From Desulfobacula sp. (GTDB lineage: Bacteria > Desulfobacterota > Desulfobacteria > Desulfobacterales > Desulfobacteraceae): a stretch of 64,000 nt of DNA. Shown one piece after another: positions 1 to 9,081 of the stretch (positions are counted from its first letter, which is position 1; every line of letters starts with the position of its first letter). The notes under the pieces were generated by a model. That model was not told the origin of the DNA. It ran no database searches and saw only the letters and a program-made list of their open reading frames with translations. Made by a program: the position numbers and the translations under genes. The stretch is taken from assembly GCF_014237455.1 (NCBI RefSeq), contig NZ_JABZFL010000051.1:1-64000 (forward strand). Reading direction: 5' to 3'.

Positions 1-2
1 AA

Positions 3-98
3 GCCGCGCTGGATGATAATTTTACATTACTTTGCCCGCCAAGTGGCAAACTGGTTAATAATTCCATTGTAGCCGCTCTGTTCCGGCTAGTGGCATGA
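3..98 (+). CDS. possible C-terminal tail of a protein cut by the window edge
   Basis: A reading frame is open from the left edge and ends at a TGA at 96-98, about 31 codons. It includes hydrophobic and ordinary protein-like stretches (NFTLLCPPSGK, NSIVAALFRL). It is convergent with the leftward gene that ends at 116. No family can be recognised from so short a piece, and chance is a real alternative. Confidence 0.2.
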   Translation, partial: AALDDNFTLLCPPSGKLVNNSIVAALFRLVA

Positions 99-115
99 TG
101 CTTTTATGGGAAACT

Positions 116-688
116 TCAGACTGAGTAGGTAATTGCTTTTTTCTCTTCATTCGACAGATCAAGGCTTTTTGATAGTGTGTGAAGTATTGTTTTTTCTTCC
201 CATGATAGCCGTTGATCTCTGTTGTTTTCAATATCGTTTGTATAGGCGGTATTGACACAATTTTTGAAAATTATATAATCTCGTTTTCTTTCTTGTGATA
301 TATTCGTTTTATCTTTTTCTATTTGTGTTTTTATTGATTTGATATGTTGATGGAGATTTTTCAATGACTTTTTGTATAATTTGTCGAACCAGTCACGAGA
401 CATCATTTGATTTCCATCTCGAATAAAAATTTCAATGACCACATCTATTTGAAAATTGCTAAACTCTATGCCATGCTTCAGATGCTTTGTGTACTCATCT
501 CTAAGCAAATTGAATAATCGTACAATATTGGTATCTTCTGCTTTTTTAAGAATATTGTCACTATCCGATAAAATTTTATCAATCTTTGGGTTTTGCTCTC
601 TGTTCTCTTCGCTATATTTATCCAGTATTTTCAAAAACGATATTTTTTCAATTTGATTTACCTTGCTAAGTACTTTTATTAAGTTCAC
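116..688 (-). CDS. hypothetical helical protein, 190 aa
   Basis: I do not recognise this protein. It starts with GTG, preceded by a strong GGAGG ribosome-binding site seven bases upstream, so translation is credible. The product is highly charged, rich in Lys, Glu, Asp and Asn, and predicted mainly helical, with no signal peptide or membrane segment. The C-terminal 30 residues (LSWEEKTILHTL and LSNEEKKAI) resemble the helix pairs seen in TerB-like folds, but this is only a resemblance. The end is abrupt, so it could be a C-terminally truncated version of a longer protein. It sits beside a probable transposase remnant at the left edge, which fits an accessory location. Confidence 0.5.
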   Translation of the reverse strand: MNLIKVLSKVNQIEKISFLKILDKYSEENREQNPKIDKILSDSDNILKKAEDTNIVRLFNLLRDEYTKHLKHGIEFSNFQIDVVIEIFIRDGNQMMSRDWFDKLYKKSLKNLHQHIKSIKTQIEKDKTNISQERKRDYIIFKNCVNTAYTNDIENNRDQRLSWEEKTILHTLSKSLDLSNEEKKAITYSV

Positions 689-730
689 TGGTATTCCTCC
701 GCAAAATAGTTATTGATGATTTTCAAGTAA

Positions 731-892
731 TTGTGCAGGGCTGGATACCATGGGAAATTGAGTGATATACAACCAGAAGCATTTAAAAATTTAAATCAAG
801 AATTCCGTACCACTATTTCCAATGCCTGTAAAGAAATTTCAACAAATCTACTTTCACCGCTCGTTTTTTTCAGGTCAACAATCATACCCTGA
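731..892 (+). pseudogene. possible remnant of an IS3-type transposase C-terminus
   Basis: A 53-codon frame between stops encodes GYHGKLSDIQPEAFKNLNQEF, split here as GYHGKLSDI and QPEAFKNLNQEF. The pattern H-x-K-L-x-x-I-x-P-E-x-F resembles the conserved C-terminal block of IS3-family OrfB transposases (H-S-x-L-G-x-x-x-P-x-x-F). There is no start codon or ribosome-binding site, and no inverted repeat was found, so if real it is a decayed fragment. The match is short and could be coincidental. Confidence 0.25.
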
Positions 893-911
893 ATTAAAAT
901 TTATTTAATGC

Positions 912-940
912 TTGACTTTTTCCGTTATTTGTATATTATA
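912..940 (+). promoter_or_regulatory. sigma-70-type promoter of the cold-shock gene
   Basis: TTGACT at 912-917 is followed after 16-17 bases by an AT-rich -10 region (TATTAT at 934-939, or ATTATA at 935-940). Transcription would begin near 947 and give a leader of about 125 bases before the csp start codon. Long 5' leaders are typical of cold-shock mRNAs. Confidence 0.5.
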
Positions 941-1074
941 ACAAGATTCGCGCTGATTTATGTAAAGCGCAGAGGTTTCATCCGAAAGGTGTATATTCCC
1001 AACAAAAAAAGTGGTATTACCCTTAAAGTTAGAAACTGGTATTATTTTTATTTTTATTACAGGAGACTGCCAAC

Positions 1075-1275
1075 ATGGCTAATGGTATCGTAAAATGGTT
1101 TAACGACACAAAAGGTTTTGGATTTATCGAACAGGAAGAGGGAAAAGATGTATTTGTGCATCACTCAGGTATCAATTCAACAGGATTTAAATCCTTGAAT
1201 GAAGGGGACCGCGTTTCATTTGACATCGAAGATGGACAGAAAGGCCCCGCAGCAACAAATGTAACCGTGTTATAG
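1075..1275 (+). CDS. cold-shock domain protein (CspA family)
   Basis: A 66-residue single cold-shock domain. RNP1 (KGFGFI) is at residues 13-18 and RNP2 (VFVHH) at 26-30. These are the two motifs by which this OB-fold binds single-stranded RNA and DNA. The length is normal for CspA-type proteins, which act in the cytoplasm as RNA chaperones or antiterminators. The ATG follows AGGAGA with good spacing. The gene has its own promoter, a long leader and its own intrinsic terminator, so it is monocistronic. Which csp paralogue this is cannot be told from sequence alone. Confidence 0.95.
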   Translation: MANGIVKWFNDTKGFGFIEQEEGKDVFVHHSGINSTGFKSLNEGDRVSFDIEDGQKGPAATNVTVL

Positions 1276-1325
1276 TTAACCGTTTTATTTGTTTTAAAAG
1301 AGTCATCTTGGTGACTTAAAAAATT

Positions 1326-1366
1326 AAAGCCCCAGGACAGAATACCGTCCAGGGGCTTTTTGTTTT
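1326..1366 (+). terminator. Rho-independent terminator after csp
   Basis: The stem AAAGCCCC (1326-1333) pairs with GGGGCTTT (1352-1359), and an inner GGAC/GTCC pair extends it. A T-rich tract follows directly to 1366. It terminates the csp transcript, 50 bases after the stop codon. Confidence 0.9.
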
Positions 1367-1434
1367 TACGAAAAACCATCTATTCCACCTGATCAAAAGA
1401 ACAAAAGCAAAATGGAAAAGTAATTGCCAAGCTT

Positions 1435-2316
1435 TTAAAGCTCGTAAGGTGTCAAGCTTTCCCATCCATTTTTAGTTACAAGCAGGGTCTGTTCAAACTG
1501 TGCCGACAAAGACCCGTCATCGGTGACTGCTGTCCACCGGTCTTCAAGTATATGAAGCTCTTTTTTTCCCAGGTTAATCATGGGTTCAATGGTAAACACC
1601 ATGCCGGGAACAAGGCAGGTGCCTTTTCCCCTGGTCCCGAAATGGAGAATCTGGGGCTGCTCATGAAAATCAATGCCCACCCCATGACCGACAAACTCCC
1701 GAACCACAGAACAGCCGAAAGACTCTGCATAACTTTGAATGGCAAAACCGATATCTCCCAATGTCGCACCGGGAGCTATTGTTTCAATCCCTTTTTTTAA
1801 GGATTCGGCAGCTATGCGGACAATTTTTTTTCCCTGTTCAGTAGGCGTTCCCACAAAAAAGGTTTTGCTGGCATCTGCATAATACCCGTTAAGTATGGGT
1901 GTGATATCCACATTGACAATATCGCCGTCGTTTAAAATACGGTCACCGGGTATGCCGTGGCAGATGACATCATTGACCGAGGTACAGACACTTTTAGGAA
2001 ACCCTCTGTAATTTAAGGGTGCAGGAATCGCTCCGGCCTTAATGGTTTCTTCATGAACAAAGGTATTGATATCTTCTGTTTTGAGCCCGGGTTTAATCAT
2101 TTTTTCAACCCGGTTGAGAATAGACATTAAAAGCTCTCCGCATTTTTTAATGCCTTCGATCTGGTGAGGTTCTTTTAAATGGATATCATATCTTTGTTTG
2201 TATTCTTCCTTTATACTGATTTCTTTTTTTTTATTTCGGCAACAGTTCTTATATTTTTTTTTGCTTCCGCACGGACAGAGGGTATTCTGTCCGATCTTCA
2301 CAGCTTTCTTTTTCAT
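1435..2316 (-). CDS. map: type I methionine aminopeptidase with N-terminal SEC-C motif
   Basis: Removes the initiator methionine from nascent proteins in the cytoplasm. The product has 293 residues. An N-terminal zinc-binding SEC-C motif (CPCGSKKKYKNCC, residues 14-26) precedes the M24A pita-bread catalytic domain from about residue 50. The metal-ligand regions are recognisable: the HGIPG histidine, two Asp in the NVDITP/YYADASKTF segment, GHGVGIDFHE, TIEPMI and the final FEQTLL glutamate. The extra SEC-C domain makes it longer than the 250-265 residues of plain MetAP-Ia and may aid ribosome association. It is the last gene of the leftward DUF4911-miaB-map operon, six bases after miaB. Confidence 0.95.
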   Translation of the reverse strand: MKKKAVKIGQNTLCPCGSKKKYKNCCRNKKKEISIKEEYKQRYDIHLKEPHQIEGIKKCGELLMSILNRVEKMIKPGLKTEDINTFVHEETIKAGAIPAPLNYRGFPKSVCTSVNDVICHGIPGDRILNDGDIVNVDITPILNGYYADASKTFFVGTPTEQGKKIVRIAAESLKKGIETIAPGATLGDIGFAIQSYAESFGCSVVREFVGHGVGIDFHEQPQILHFGTRGKGTCLVPGMVFTIEPMINLGKKELHILEDRWTAVTDDGSLSAQFEQTLLVTKNGWESLTPYEL

Positions 2317-2322
2317 TTATAG

Positions 2323-3681
2323 TCAAGCTCCTACAGGATGGCCCCACAGTGAATGGGGATATGCCTCTTCAATTTTAATCTTGATAATATCGCTTATAGT
2401 GACATGTTCGGATGGAAAATGCACGATTTTATTGGACTCACTTCGTCCGACCATCTGTTCCAGATTTTTTCGGATCTGTTTAAATCCATCTCGTTTTTTT
2501 ATGCTTTTGCCTTCAACAAGGACTTCTAATGTTTTTCCGATCAGTTTTTTGTTCTTTTTTTCAGTATAGTGTTCCTGTAATTGTAAGAGAGTATTTAACC
2601 TTTCACGTTTTTCCTTTTCATCAATCTGCTCGGAAAATTTTGCTGCAGGCGCGGATGATCGGTCAGAATAGGCAAAAGCATATATGGAATCAAATTCAAT
2701 CTCACGTAAAAGATTCATCGTATCATTAAAGTCTTCATTGGTTTCCGATGGGAACCCAACAATAATATCTGTGGAAAGTGCAATATCAGGACATTGTTTT
2801 TTTAAGTCCAAAATCCTATCCATGTATTTTTCCCGGGTATACCCTCTGTTCATTTTTTTAAGAATTTTATTTGATCCGGACTGTACCGGCAGATGAAGAT
2901 GGTTGCAGACTTTATCAAGATCCCGGATGGCATAAACCAGATCCATGGAAAGGTCCTTTGGATGGGATGTGGCAAATCGTATTCGATGAATTCCGTTTAT
3001 TTTATTTATTTTAGCCAAAAGCTGCACAAATGAAATTTGGTCTTCTTTTTGACCGTAGGAATTTACATTCTGTCCTAAAAGGGTTACCTCCTTGACACCG
3101 GCCTTGGCAAGCAAAGAGATTTCTTCTATAATACTTTCGGGTTTGCGGCTTCTTTCTCTGCCCCGGACATAGGGCACCACACAATAAGTGCAAAAATTAT
3201 CACACCCTTGCATAATGGTGACAAATCTGGATGTTTTATTTTCGTCAAAACAGGAGGTGTCCGGCAAGGATTCATAAATCATCTGGGAGTCCTTCGTATC
3301 CACCACTCGCTGTTTCCCGGATTTTACCGCATCAATAGACTGGCCAAATCTTGAAAATGCCTGGGTTCCTAGAACAATATCAAGATGTGGAATCCGATCA
3401 AATGCTTTTTTCCCCTCCTGCTGGGCCACACACCCTGCCATGACTGTGATCAAATGAGGTTTTCTTTTTTTAATTTTGGCAAATCTGCCCAGAAAACTAA
3501 ATGCTTTTTCTTCTGCCTTGTGCCGAATCGAACAGGTATTGCAAACAACAATGTCAGCTTTATCCATATCATTGGTTTTTTCAAACCCGTAAGAAGTTAA
3601 AATTGAGGCCAGTTTTTCAGAATCGTATACATTCATCTGACAGCCAATCGTATATATATAGGCATATCCATTATACTTCAT
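2323..3681 (-). CDS. miaB: tRNA-2-methylthio-N6-dimethylallyladenosine synthase
   Basis: A radical SAM methylthiotransferase that adds the 2-methylthio group to i6A37 of tRNAs reading UNN codons; the prenyl donor step is done by MiaA, encoded at 47 kb. The N-terminal UPF0004 domain holds the three auxiliary-cluster cysteines (IGCQMN, CNTCS, AGCVAQQ). The radical SAM motif is CDNFCTYC, and a TRAM domain ends the protein. I chose the ATG at 3681 (452 residues) because AAAAGGA lies at the right distance upstream. A longer start at 3711 would place that site inside the gene. The gene overlaps the end of the DUF4911 gene by about ten bases. Confidence 0.95.
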   Translation of the reverse strand: MKYNGYAYIYTIGCQMNVYDSEKLASILTSYGFEKTNDMDKADIVVCNTCSIRHKAEEKAFSFLGRFAKIKKRKPHLITVMAGCVAQQEGKKAFDRIPHLDIVLGTQAFSRFGQSIDAVKSGKQRVVDTKDSQMIYESLPDTSCFDENKTSRFVTIMQGCDNFCTYCVVPYVRGRERSRKPESIIEEISLLAKAGVKEVTLLGQNVNSYGQKEDQISFVQLLAKINKINGIHRIRFATSHPKDLSMDLVYAIRDLDKVCNHLHLPVQSGSNKILKKMNRGYTREKYMDRILDLKKQCPDIALSTDIIVGFPSETNEDFNDTMNLLREIEFDSIYAFAYSDRSSAPAAKFSEQIDEKEKRERLNTLLQLQEHYTEKKNKKLIGKTLEVLVEGKSIKKRDGFKQIRKNLEQMVGRSESNKIVHFPSEHVTISDIIKIKIEEAYPHSLWGHPVGA

Positions 3682-3880
3682 TAAATACAAAATCCTTTTT
3701 AAACTCTTCAACGATCATTTGCGCAGTTTTCAGCCGATCCGGTGCGATTGCAAGTCGAATATGCCCCTTTTGGGGGTCCAGAGTTGTTGCAATTGCCACA
3801 CCTTCATGGCCCTCAAAAATAAACCGGATAAATCCGATCTTGGTTTTATCAACCCTATATTCTTTGTAGACGGTTTTCAT
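3671..3880 (-). CDS. DUF4911 family small protein
   Basis: A 69-residue protein of the DUF4911 type (motifs GFIRFIFEGHEGVA and HIRLAIAPD), usually found beside miaB in deltaproteobacteria. The function is unknown, and it has no membrane segment or signal peptide. The ATG at 3880 follows GGAGTG at proper spacing; an in-frame TTG at 3904 is less likely. The 3' end overlaps the miaB start, so the two are probably translationally coupled. Confidence 0.75.
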   Translation of the reverse strand: MKTVYKEYRVDKTKIGFIRFIFEGHEGVAIATTLDPQKGHIRLAIAPDRLKTAQMIVEEFKKDFVFNEV

Positions 3881-4109
3881 AAATTTCACTCCTGCTTTTT
3901 TCAAACGAATTAATATATCATTATTGCTTAAAACTTCAAATAGCTAACCCGACAATTGCATAAAAAAAGAATTTTACAGTCCAGTTTTTCCAGCTTAAAA
4001 CTTGTAATTTTTTTCAGGAGCCTTACCATTGAAATAGTAAAAAAGGGTATAAAGACTTGTGATATTTACAAGTTGGTTTCACTAAATTTAAACCGGGGTG
4101 GTAACATAA

Positions 4110-4676
4110 ATGGAAAATCAATCGAATTCCCATCATTTGGTTCTTGGAAAACTCAATGATTTTTTGACCGGTTCTGTTTTAGCAGACACTCTTGATGAAA
4201 GATACCGGCAGAAAATTGCAAAAAGTCTTGTGATGGACAGCAGATTTGAAAAAAAAGATATTAAAAGCAATATAATCCTTGAGGTTGTTGCAGGTCATAA
4301 AAAGGCTGCCATAAAAGTTGATTTTCTTGTCAAATATCAGAGAAAAACCATTGCAATGATAAAATATGCACCCGGCTCCCTTGTCACCAGGAGACTTTCT
4401 ACCCTGGCAGTATCAAGAATAATTAAACCTTACCAGATCCCCATTGTTGTTGTCACCAATGGAGAGGATGCTGAGACCCTTGATGGAAATTCAGGAAAAG
4501 TAATGGCTACCGGGTTTGAAAATTTACCTGATAAAGAAAGTGTAAAAGAAAATATGATATCTTTTTCATTTAAGCCGATTAAAAAGACCCTGTTTGATCA
4601 GGCATCAAGAATTGCATATGCCTGTGAGGTTGATGGGGCATGTCCTTGTGATTCAGATGTCTGTATCATTGAATAA
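4110..4676 (+). CDS. HsdR-N-like domain protein with cysteine-rich C-terminus
   Basis: A 188-residue protein resembling the stand-alone N-terminal nuclease-like domain of type I restriction HsdR subunits. The core has the PD-(D/E)XK-like layout, with a central VDFLVKYQRKTIAMIKY segment (about residues 71-87) and a following IPIVVVTNGEDAETL strand-helix. The tail carries a CEVDGACPCDSDVC cluster of four cysteines that could bind a metal. It is not part of a restriction operon: no hsdM, hsdS or translocase is nearby. Such solo proteins are common in sulfate reducers and their role is not established. A GGGGTGG ribosome-binding site precedes the ATG. Confidence 0.65.
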   Translation: MENQSNSHHLVLGKLNDFLTGSVLADTLDERYRQKIAKSLVMDSRFEKKDIKSNIILEVVAGHKKAAIKVDFLVKYQRKTIAMIKYAPGSLVTRRLSTLAVSRIIKPYQIPIVVVTNGEDAETLDGNSGKVMATGFENLPDKESVKENMISFSFKPIKKTLFDQASRIAYACEVDGACPCDSDVCIIE

Positions 4677-4722
4677 GAATTTGCAGAATTTTTTAGGACA
4701 ATCTGTGCAGTTGTTTCCTATC

Positions 4723-7545
4723 TTATTTGTTTAGCATTTTTTTCAGATAATAGCCGGTGTATGACTTTTTATTTTGAGCGATTTCTTCAGGTGTTCCCAA
4801 TGCAACAATTTCTCCGCCTTTATCCCCGCCTTCAGGGCCAAGATCGATGATGTGATCCGCACATTTGATGACATCAAGATTGTGCTCTATCACGACCACT
4901 GTATTTTTTGAATCGACCAGTTTGTTTAGAACAAATAGTAATTTATTAATATCATCTGAATGGAGCCCTGTGGTGGGTTCATCAAGTATATAGATGGTTT
5001 TACCGGTTCCTTTTTTTGACAGCTCCTTTGCCAGCTTTATTCTTTGAGCTTCTCCTCCAGACAAGGTCGTGGCGGCCTGGCCAAGTTTTATATATCCGAG
5101 TCCGACTTCTATGAGGGTTGCAAGTTTGGTTCTGATAGACGAGATATTTTCAAAAAACCGAATCGATTGATTAATGGTCATGTCCAGAACCTGGGCAATG
5201 TTTTTACCTTTATATCTGATATCCAGAGTTTCCCTGTTGTATCGTTTCCCCTTGCAGACATCACAGACCACATAGACATCAGGTAGAAAATGCATTTCAA
5301 TTTTAATGATACCATCACCGGTACAGGCTTCACACCGGCCTCCTTTGACATTAAAGCTGAACCGCCCGGGTTTGTATCCCCTTGCTTTTGATTCGCGGGT
5401 CTTGGAAAACAAATCCCTGATAGTGTTAAAAACCTGGGTATAAGTACCGGGGTTGCTTCGGGGTGTTTTCCCAATGGGAGACTGATCAATATGAACCACT
5501 TTATCAAGATGTTCAAGGCCTTTGATATCTTTATAACTGCCGGGAGTTTTTCTGGAACGGTTGATCCTGTTTGCAAGAATCTGATAAAGTGTGGATAAAA
5601 CAAGAGTTGATTTTCCTGATCCTGAAACACCGGTTACACAGGTAAAACATCCTATGGGGAAAGAGGCATCAATTTTTTTAAGATTATTTGAATTTGCCTG
5701 ATAAATGCTTAGTGACTTTCCAATACCGTTTCTTCTTTTTTCAGGAATTTTAATATATTTTTTACCGGACAGATAAAGACCGGTTAATGAAGTCTTACAT
5801 TTGATAAGTTCTTCAGGAGGACCTGCAAAAACAACCTCACCGCCGTTTATTCCTGCCGCAGGTCCGATATCAATCACATAATCGGAAGAAAGGATAGTCT
5901 CTTCATCATGCTCAACAACCAATACGGTATTGCCAAGATTCCGAAGGTTCATCAAGGTGGTCAATAATTTTGCATTATCCTTTTGGTGGAGCCCGATACT
6001 GGGTTCATCCAGCACATAAAGCACCCCTGTCAGTTTAGATCCGATTTGGGTGGCAAGACGGATTCTTTGGGCTTCGCCGCCGGACAGCGTTGCAGCCGAT
6101 CGGCCTAGACTAAGGTATTCAAGGCCGACATCCTGTAAAAAACCTAAGCGTTCCGCAAGCTCTTTGATAATTCTGGCTGCGATAATTTGGTCTTTATCTT
6201 TAAGGCTTAAGGATGAGATATACTGAACTGACTGCTGTATGGAAAGAGACGTAATTTCCCAGATGGTTTTATCCCCGACCCTGACAGACCCGGATGCTTT
6301 ATTGAGTCTTGTTCCATTACAAAAAGAGCAGGGTTTAAAATTCAAGAATTTTTTTATTTCTTCTCTCATATAGCTGGAGTCTGTTTCAAGATACCGTCTT
6401 TTCAGGTTTGGAATCACGCCTTCAAAGGTTTTTTTATAAACGATTTTTTTGTCCATTCTTTCAACATAAAAAGGTATTTCTTCTTTGTTTGATCCATAGA
6501 GCAAAACCTGTTGAAATTCAGGTGACAATTCCTTGAAAGGTTTATAAATATCTTCTTTATAATGGGTAACCAGGGCATCAAGAAACTCCATAAACTGAAC
6601 TGAATCCCTGTTTTCCCAGGGGATTATCGCTCCTTGCCTTAAAGAAAGCGCTTGATCCGGGACAATCAGATCCGGATCAAACTGGGTGACTGACCCTAAA
6701 CCGTCGCACTTGGGGCAGGCCCCCTGAGGCGAGTTAAATGAAAAAGACGCCGGTGTAAATTCAGGATAACTGACCCCGCACTTAACACATGATGCTTTTT
6801 CACTGAAAAGGGTTTCCTCGTTTCGGGTCAGATCAAGTATGGTTACAAGCCTCTCCGACAACGAAAGAGCAAGTTCCAAGGAGTCTGTCAGGCGTTTTTC
6901 AATACCATTTTTAATGATCAGTCGGTCTACAACAACGTCAATGGTGTGCTTTTTGTTTTTTATAAGTTTAGGAAAATCATCGATTAAATAGATTTTACTA
7001 TCAACCCTGACCCGGGCAAAACCATCTTTTTTTATTTTTAAAAACAGTTTTTCATGGGAACCTTTCTGTCCGTTTATCAAAGGAGCCAAAACTACAATTT
7101 TTGATTTTTTATCAAGATCCATAACCCTGTCAGTTATTTGGTCAATGGACATGGAAGAAATGGGTAAACCGCATTTATAACAATAAGATTTGCCAATTCT
7201 TGCAAATAACAATCGAAGATAGTCATAAATTTCCGTGACCGTACCAACTGTTGATCTGGGGTTGTGAGTGGCAGTTTTCTGTTCAATGGATATGGCAGGG
7301 CTAAGCCCGATAATAGCATCCACATCTGGTTTGTCCATCTGTCCTAAAAATTGTCTGGCATAGGTTGAAAGGGACTCAACATATCGTCGCTGGCCTTCGG
7401 CATACAATGTGTCAAAAGCCAGCGTTGATTTCCCTGATCCTGAAAGCCCTGTAATAACAGTCAAGCTGTTTCTGGGTATTTCAACATTAATATTTTTAAG
7501 ATTATGTTGCCGGGCACCTTCAATGATGATTTTATTTTTATCCAT
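4723..7545 (-). CDS. uvrA: excinuclease ABC subunit A
   Basis: The DNA damage-recognition ATPase of nucleotide excision repair, acting as a dimer with UvrB. It has 940 residues, the normal length. Two ABC modules are visible: the first Walker A is GLSGSGKS at residues 33-40, with a second GVSGSGKS in the C-terminal half, and both LSGGEAQRI signatures are present. Zinc sites are seen in [11 protein letters not shown]...CPKCDGLG and in CEACTGDG...CDVCKGKRY. It lies 14 bases downstream of pdxA and is probably co-transcribed with it. No SOS box was identified. Confidence 0.97.
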   Translation of the reverse strand: MDKNKIIIEGARQHNLKNINVEIPRNSLTVITGLSGSGKSTLAFDTLYAEGQRRYVESLSTYARQFLGQMDKPDVDAIIGLSPAISIEQKTATHNPRSTVGTVTEIYDYLRLLFARIGKSYCYKCGLPISSMSIDQITDRVMDLDKKSKIVVLAPLINGQKGSHEKLFLKIKKDGFARVRVDSKIYLIDDFPKLIKNKKHTIDVVVDRLIIKNGIEKRLTDSLELALSLSERLVTILDLTRNEETLFSEKASCVKCGVSYPEFTPASFSFNSPQGACPKCDGLGSVTQFDPDLIVPDQALSLRQGAIIPWENRDSVQFMEFLDALVTHYKEDIYKPFKELSPEFQQVLLYGSNKEEIPFYVERMDKKIVYKKTFEGVIPNLKRRYLETDSSYMREEIKKFLNFKPCSFCNGTRLNKASGSVRVGDKTIWEITSLSIQQSVQYISSLSLKDKDQIIAARIIKELAERLGFLQDVGLEYLSLGRSAATLSGGEAQRIRLATQIGSKLTGVLYVLDEPSIGLHQKDNAKLLTTLMNLRNLGNTVLVVEHDEETILSSDYVIDIGPAAGINGGEVVFAGPPEELIKCKTSLTGLYLSGKKYIKIPEKRRNGIGKSLSIYQANSNNLKKIDASFPIGCFTCVTGVSGSGKSTLVLSTLYQILANRINRSRKTPGSYKDIKGLEHLDKVVHIDQSPIGKTPRSNPGTYTQVFNTIRDLFSKTRESKARGYKPGRFSFNVKGGRCEACTGDGIIKIEMHFLPDVYVVCDVCKGKRYNRETLDIRYKGKNIAQVLDMTINQSIRFFENISSIRTKLATLIEVGLGYIKLGQAATTLSGGEAQRIKLAKELSKKGTGKTIYILDEPTTGLHSDDINKLLFVLNKLVDSKNTVVVIEHNLDVIKCADHIIDLGPEGGDKGGEIVALGTPEEIAQNKKSYTGYYLKKMLNK

Positions 7546-7559
7546 TGATCAATCTTATT

Positions 7560-8576
7560 CTATTGGGGCTTTTTATTTTTGGCCTGGAATGCTGCCATTT
7601 TAATGGCTTCTATCAGGCTTGAAGGGTCTGCGATTCCTTGCCAGGCTATATCATAAGCTGTCCCATGATCCACTGATGTCCTGATAATAGGAAGGCCAAG
7701 TGTAGTATTTACACCGTCCTTAAAATGGATGAGCTTGAATGGAATAAGGCCCTGGTCATGATACATGCTAACCACAGCATCATACCATCCATTGACAGCC
7801 TGGTAAAAAACAGTATCCGGGGGCAGGGGGCCGAAGACTTTTATTCCCTCCTCCTTTGCAAGCCTGACAGCTGGAGCGATGATATCTTCTTCCTCCCGCC
7901 CAAACATGGAGTCTTCCCCAGAATGGGGATTTAATCCTGCAACGGCAATTTTAGGCGTTTTGATATTAAACCGTTTTTTTAAAGAGGTATGGGTTAATCT
8001 TATTTTTTTGATAATACCTTCTATGGTAAGATGGGCAGACACTTGGGATAGCGGAATATGAATAGTGACAAGAACAACCTTAAGTTTCTTGCCTGCCAGC
8101 ATCATGGCATAATCCTTCGTATTTGTCCTGTGAGCCAGCAATTCCGTATGGCCGTGAAATTGAGACCCTGCAAGTTTCAAAGCCGTTTTTGTGATGGGAC
8201 AGGTTACAAGGCCTGAAATGTGGTTGTTCAGTGCAAGGTTAATTCCTTTAATGATATAGTCCTGCATGGCAGTCCCGGTTTCAATGGTTGGTCCTGAAAG
8301 ATCGGAACAGTCCATATCAATATCGGAGATGTCCATTAGATCCACTGTATTAAACAGGTAATTGCCTTGTCTTGGATCATCAATGATATTAATATGACGG
8401 GTGACGTTTAAAAGTTTCAATGCCTGTTTTATAATGTGTGAATCTCCAATAACCACAGGCTTGCACAAGGCATAAAGTTTGGGATCGTTTAACGCTTTTA
8501 TCAGTATCTCGGGGCCGATCCCAACAGGATCTCCCATGGTAATGCCAATAATTGGAAGGGTGTTTGAATGTTTCAT
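7560..8576 (-). CDS. pdxA: 4-hydroxythreonine-4-phosphate dehydrogenase
   Basis: Oxidises 4-phosphohydroxy-L-threonine in the DXP-dependent pyridoxal phosphate pathway. It has 338 residues, the usual length. Conserved motifs are [14 protein letters not shown] at the N-terminus, [36 protein letters not shown] and the [13 protein letters not shown] segment, which include the three metal-binding histidines. It is the first gene of the leftward pair pdxA-uvrA, and its start faces the AT-rich gap before dnaA. Confidence 0.95.
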   Translation of the reverse strand: MKHSNTLPIIGITMGDPVGIGPEILIKALNDPKLYALCKPVVIGDSHIIKQALKLLNVTRHINIIDDPRQGNYLFNTVDLMDISDIDMDCSDLSGPTIETGTAMQDYIIKGINLALNNHISGLVTCPITKTALKLAGSQFHGHTELLAHRTNTKDYAMMLAGKKLKVVLVTIHIPLSQVSAHLTIEGIIKKIRLTHTSLKKRFNIKTPKIAVAGLNPHSGEDSMFGREEEDIIAPAVRLAKEEGIKVFGPLPPDTVFYQAVNGWYDAVVSMYHDQGLIPFKLIHFKDGVNTTLGLPIIRTSVDHGTAYDIAWQGIADPSSLIEAIKMAAFQAKNKKPQ

Positions 8577-9081
8577 TAAAATATCTATAATATTAAGGTT
8601 TAATACTGCAAAACAAAGTGCAATATACTATTGGAAAATGAAAGTGTAAATATAATTTATGTCATGAAATTGTGAAACTACTGTTAAATTCAGGTTTTAA
8701 AAAAAGATATAATTTTTATTGAATTTGAAGCAATTAAAAGAAAAACGGAATAAATCAAAGGAAATTTATTTTTTTAGAAATTAAAAATCTGCTTTGAAAT
8801 GTTAAAATCTCTTGGAAAAATAACTAGTTGTCGAAGTGGTTGTAATTTTTAGAAAAATTTTTGTTCCACAGAAAAAATTTAATAAAATCAAATGATTAAA
8901 AAATTATGCCAAACAAAAATCTAATATTAAGCTAATAGTTCTTATTAGATTTGACCAATAAAATATATTTCATTAATTAAAAAACATACTTTTTTTAAAT
9001 ATCCATTTTATCCGTTAGTAAGTATTAAATTTGCTTTATAAACCAGTGTTTCAATTCGCAGTTGAAAGGAAGAGGCTTTTT
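8577..9081. other. very AT-rich intergenic region between pdxA and dnaA; weak oriC candidate
   Basis: About 500 bases without a gene, strikingly rich in A and T, between divergent pdxA and dnaA. Such a position next to dnaA is typical for bacterial origins. However, I found only one near-match to a DnaA box (TGTTCCACA at 8862-8870, seven of nine to TTATCCACA) and no cluster. A possible dnaA promoter is TTGACC at 8951-8956 with TAATTA at 8974-8979. The origin function is therefore only a positional guess. Confidence 0.3.

Noticed and set aside
908-1093. 61-codon frame overlapping the csp leader and start
   Set aside because: It overlaps the promoter and leader of csp, has no ribosome-binding site and a biased Tyr/Phe/Arg composition. 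It is a chance frame in AT-rich DNA.
4110-4676. Restriction-modification system from the HsdR-N-like protein
   Set aside because: The protein lacks the helicase/translocase part and there are no methylase or specificity genes nearby.
8577-9081. Definite oriC
   Set aside because: Only one weak DnaA-box match was found. Position next to dnaA and AT-richness alone are not enough.
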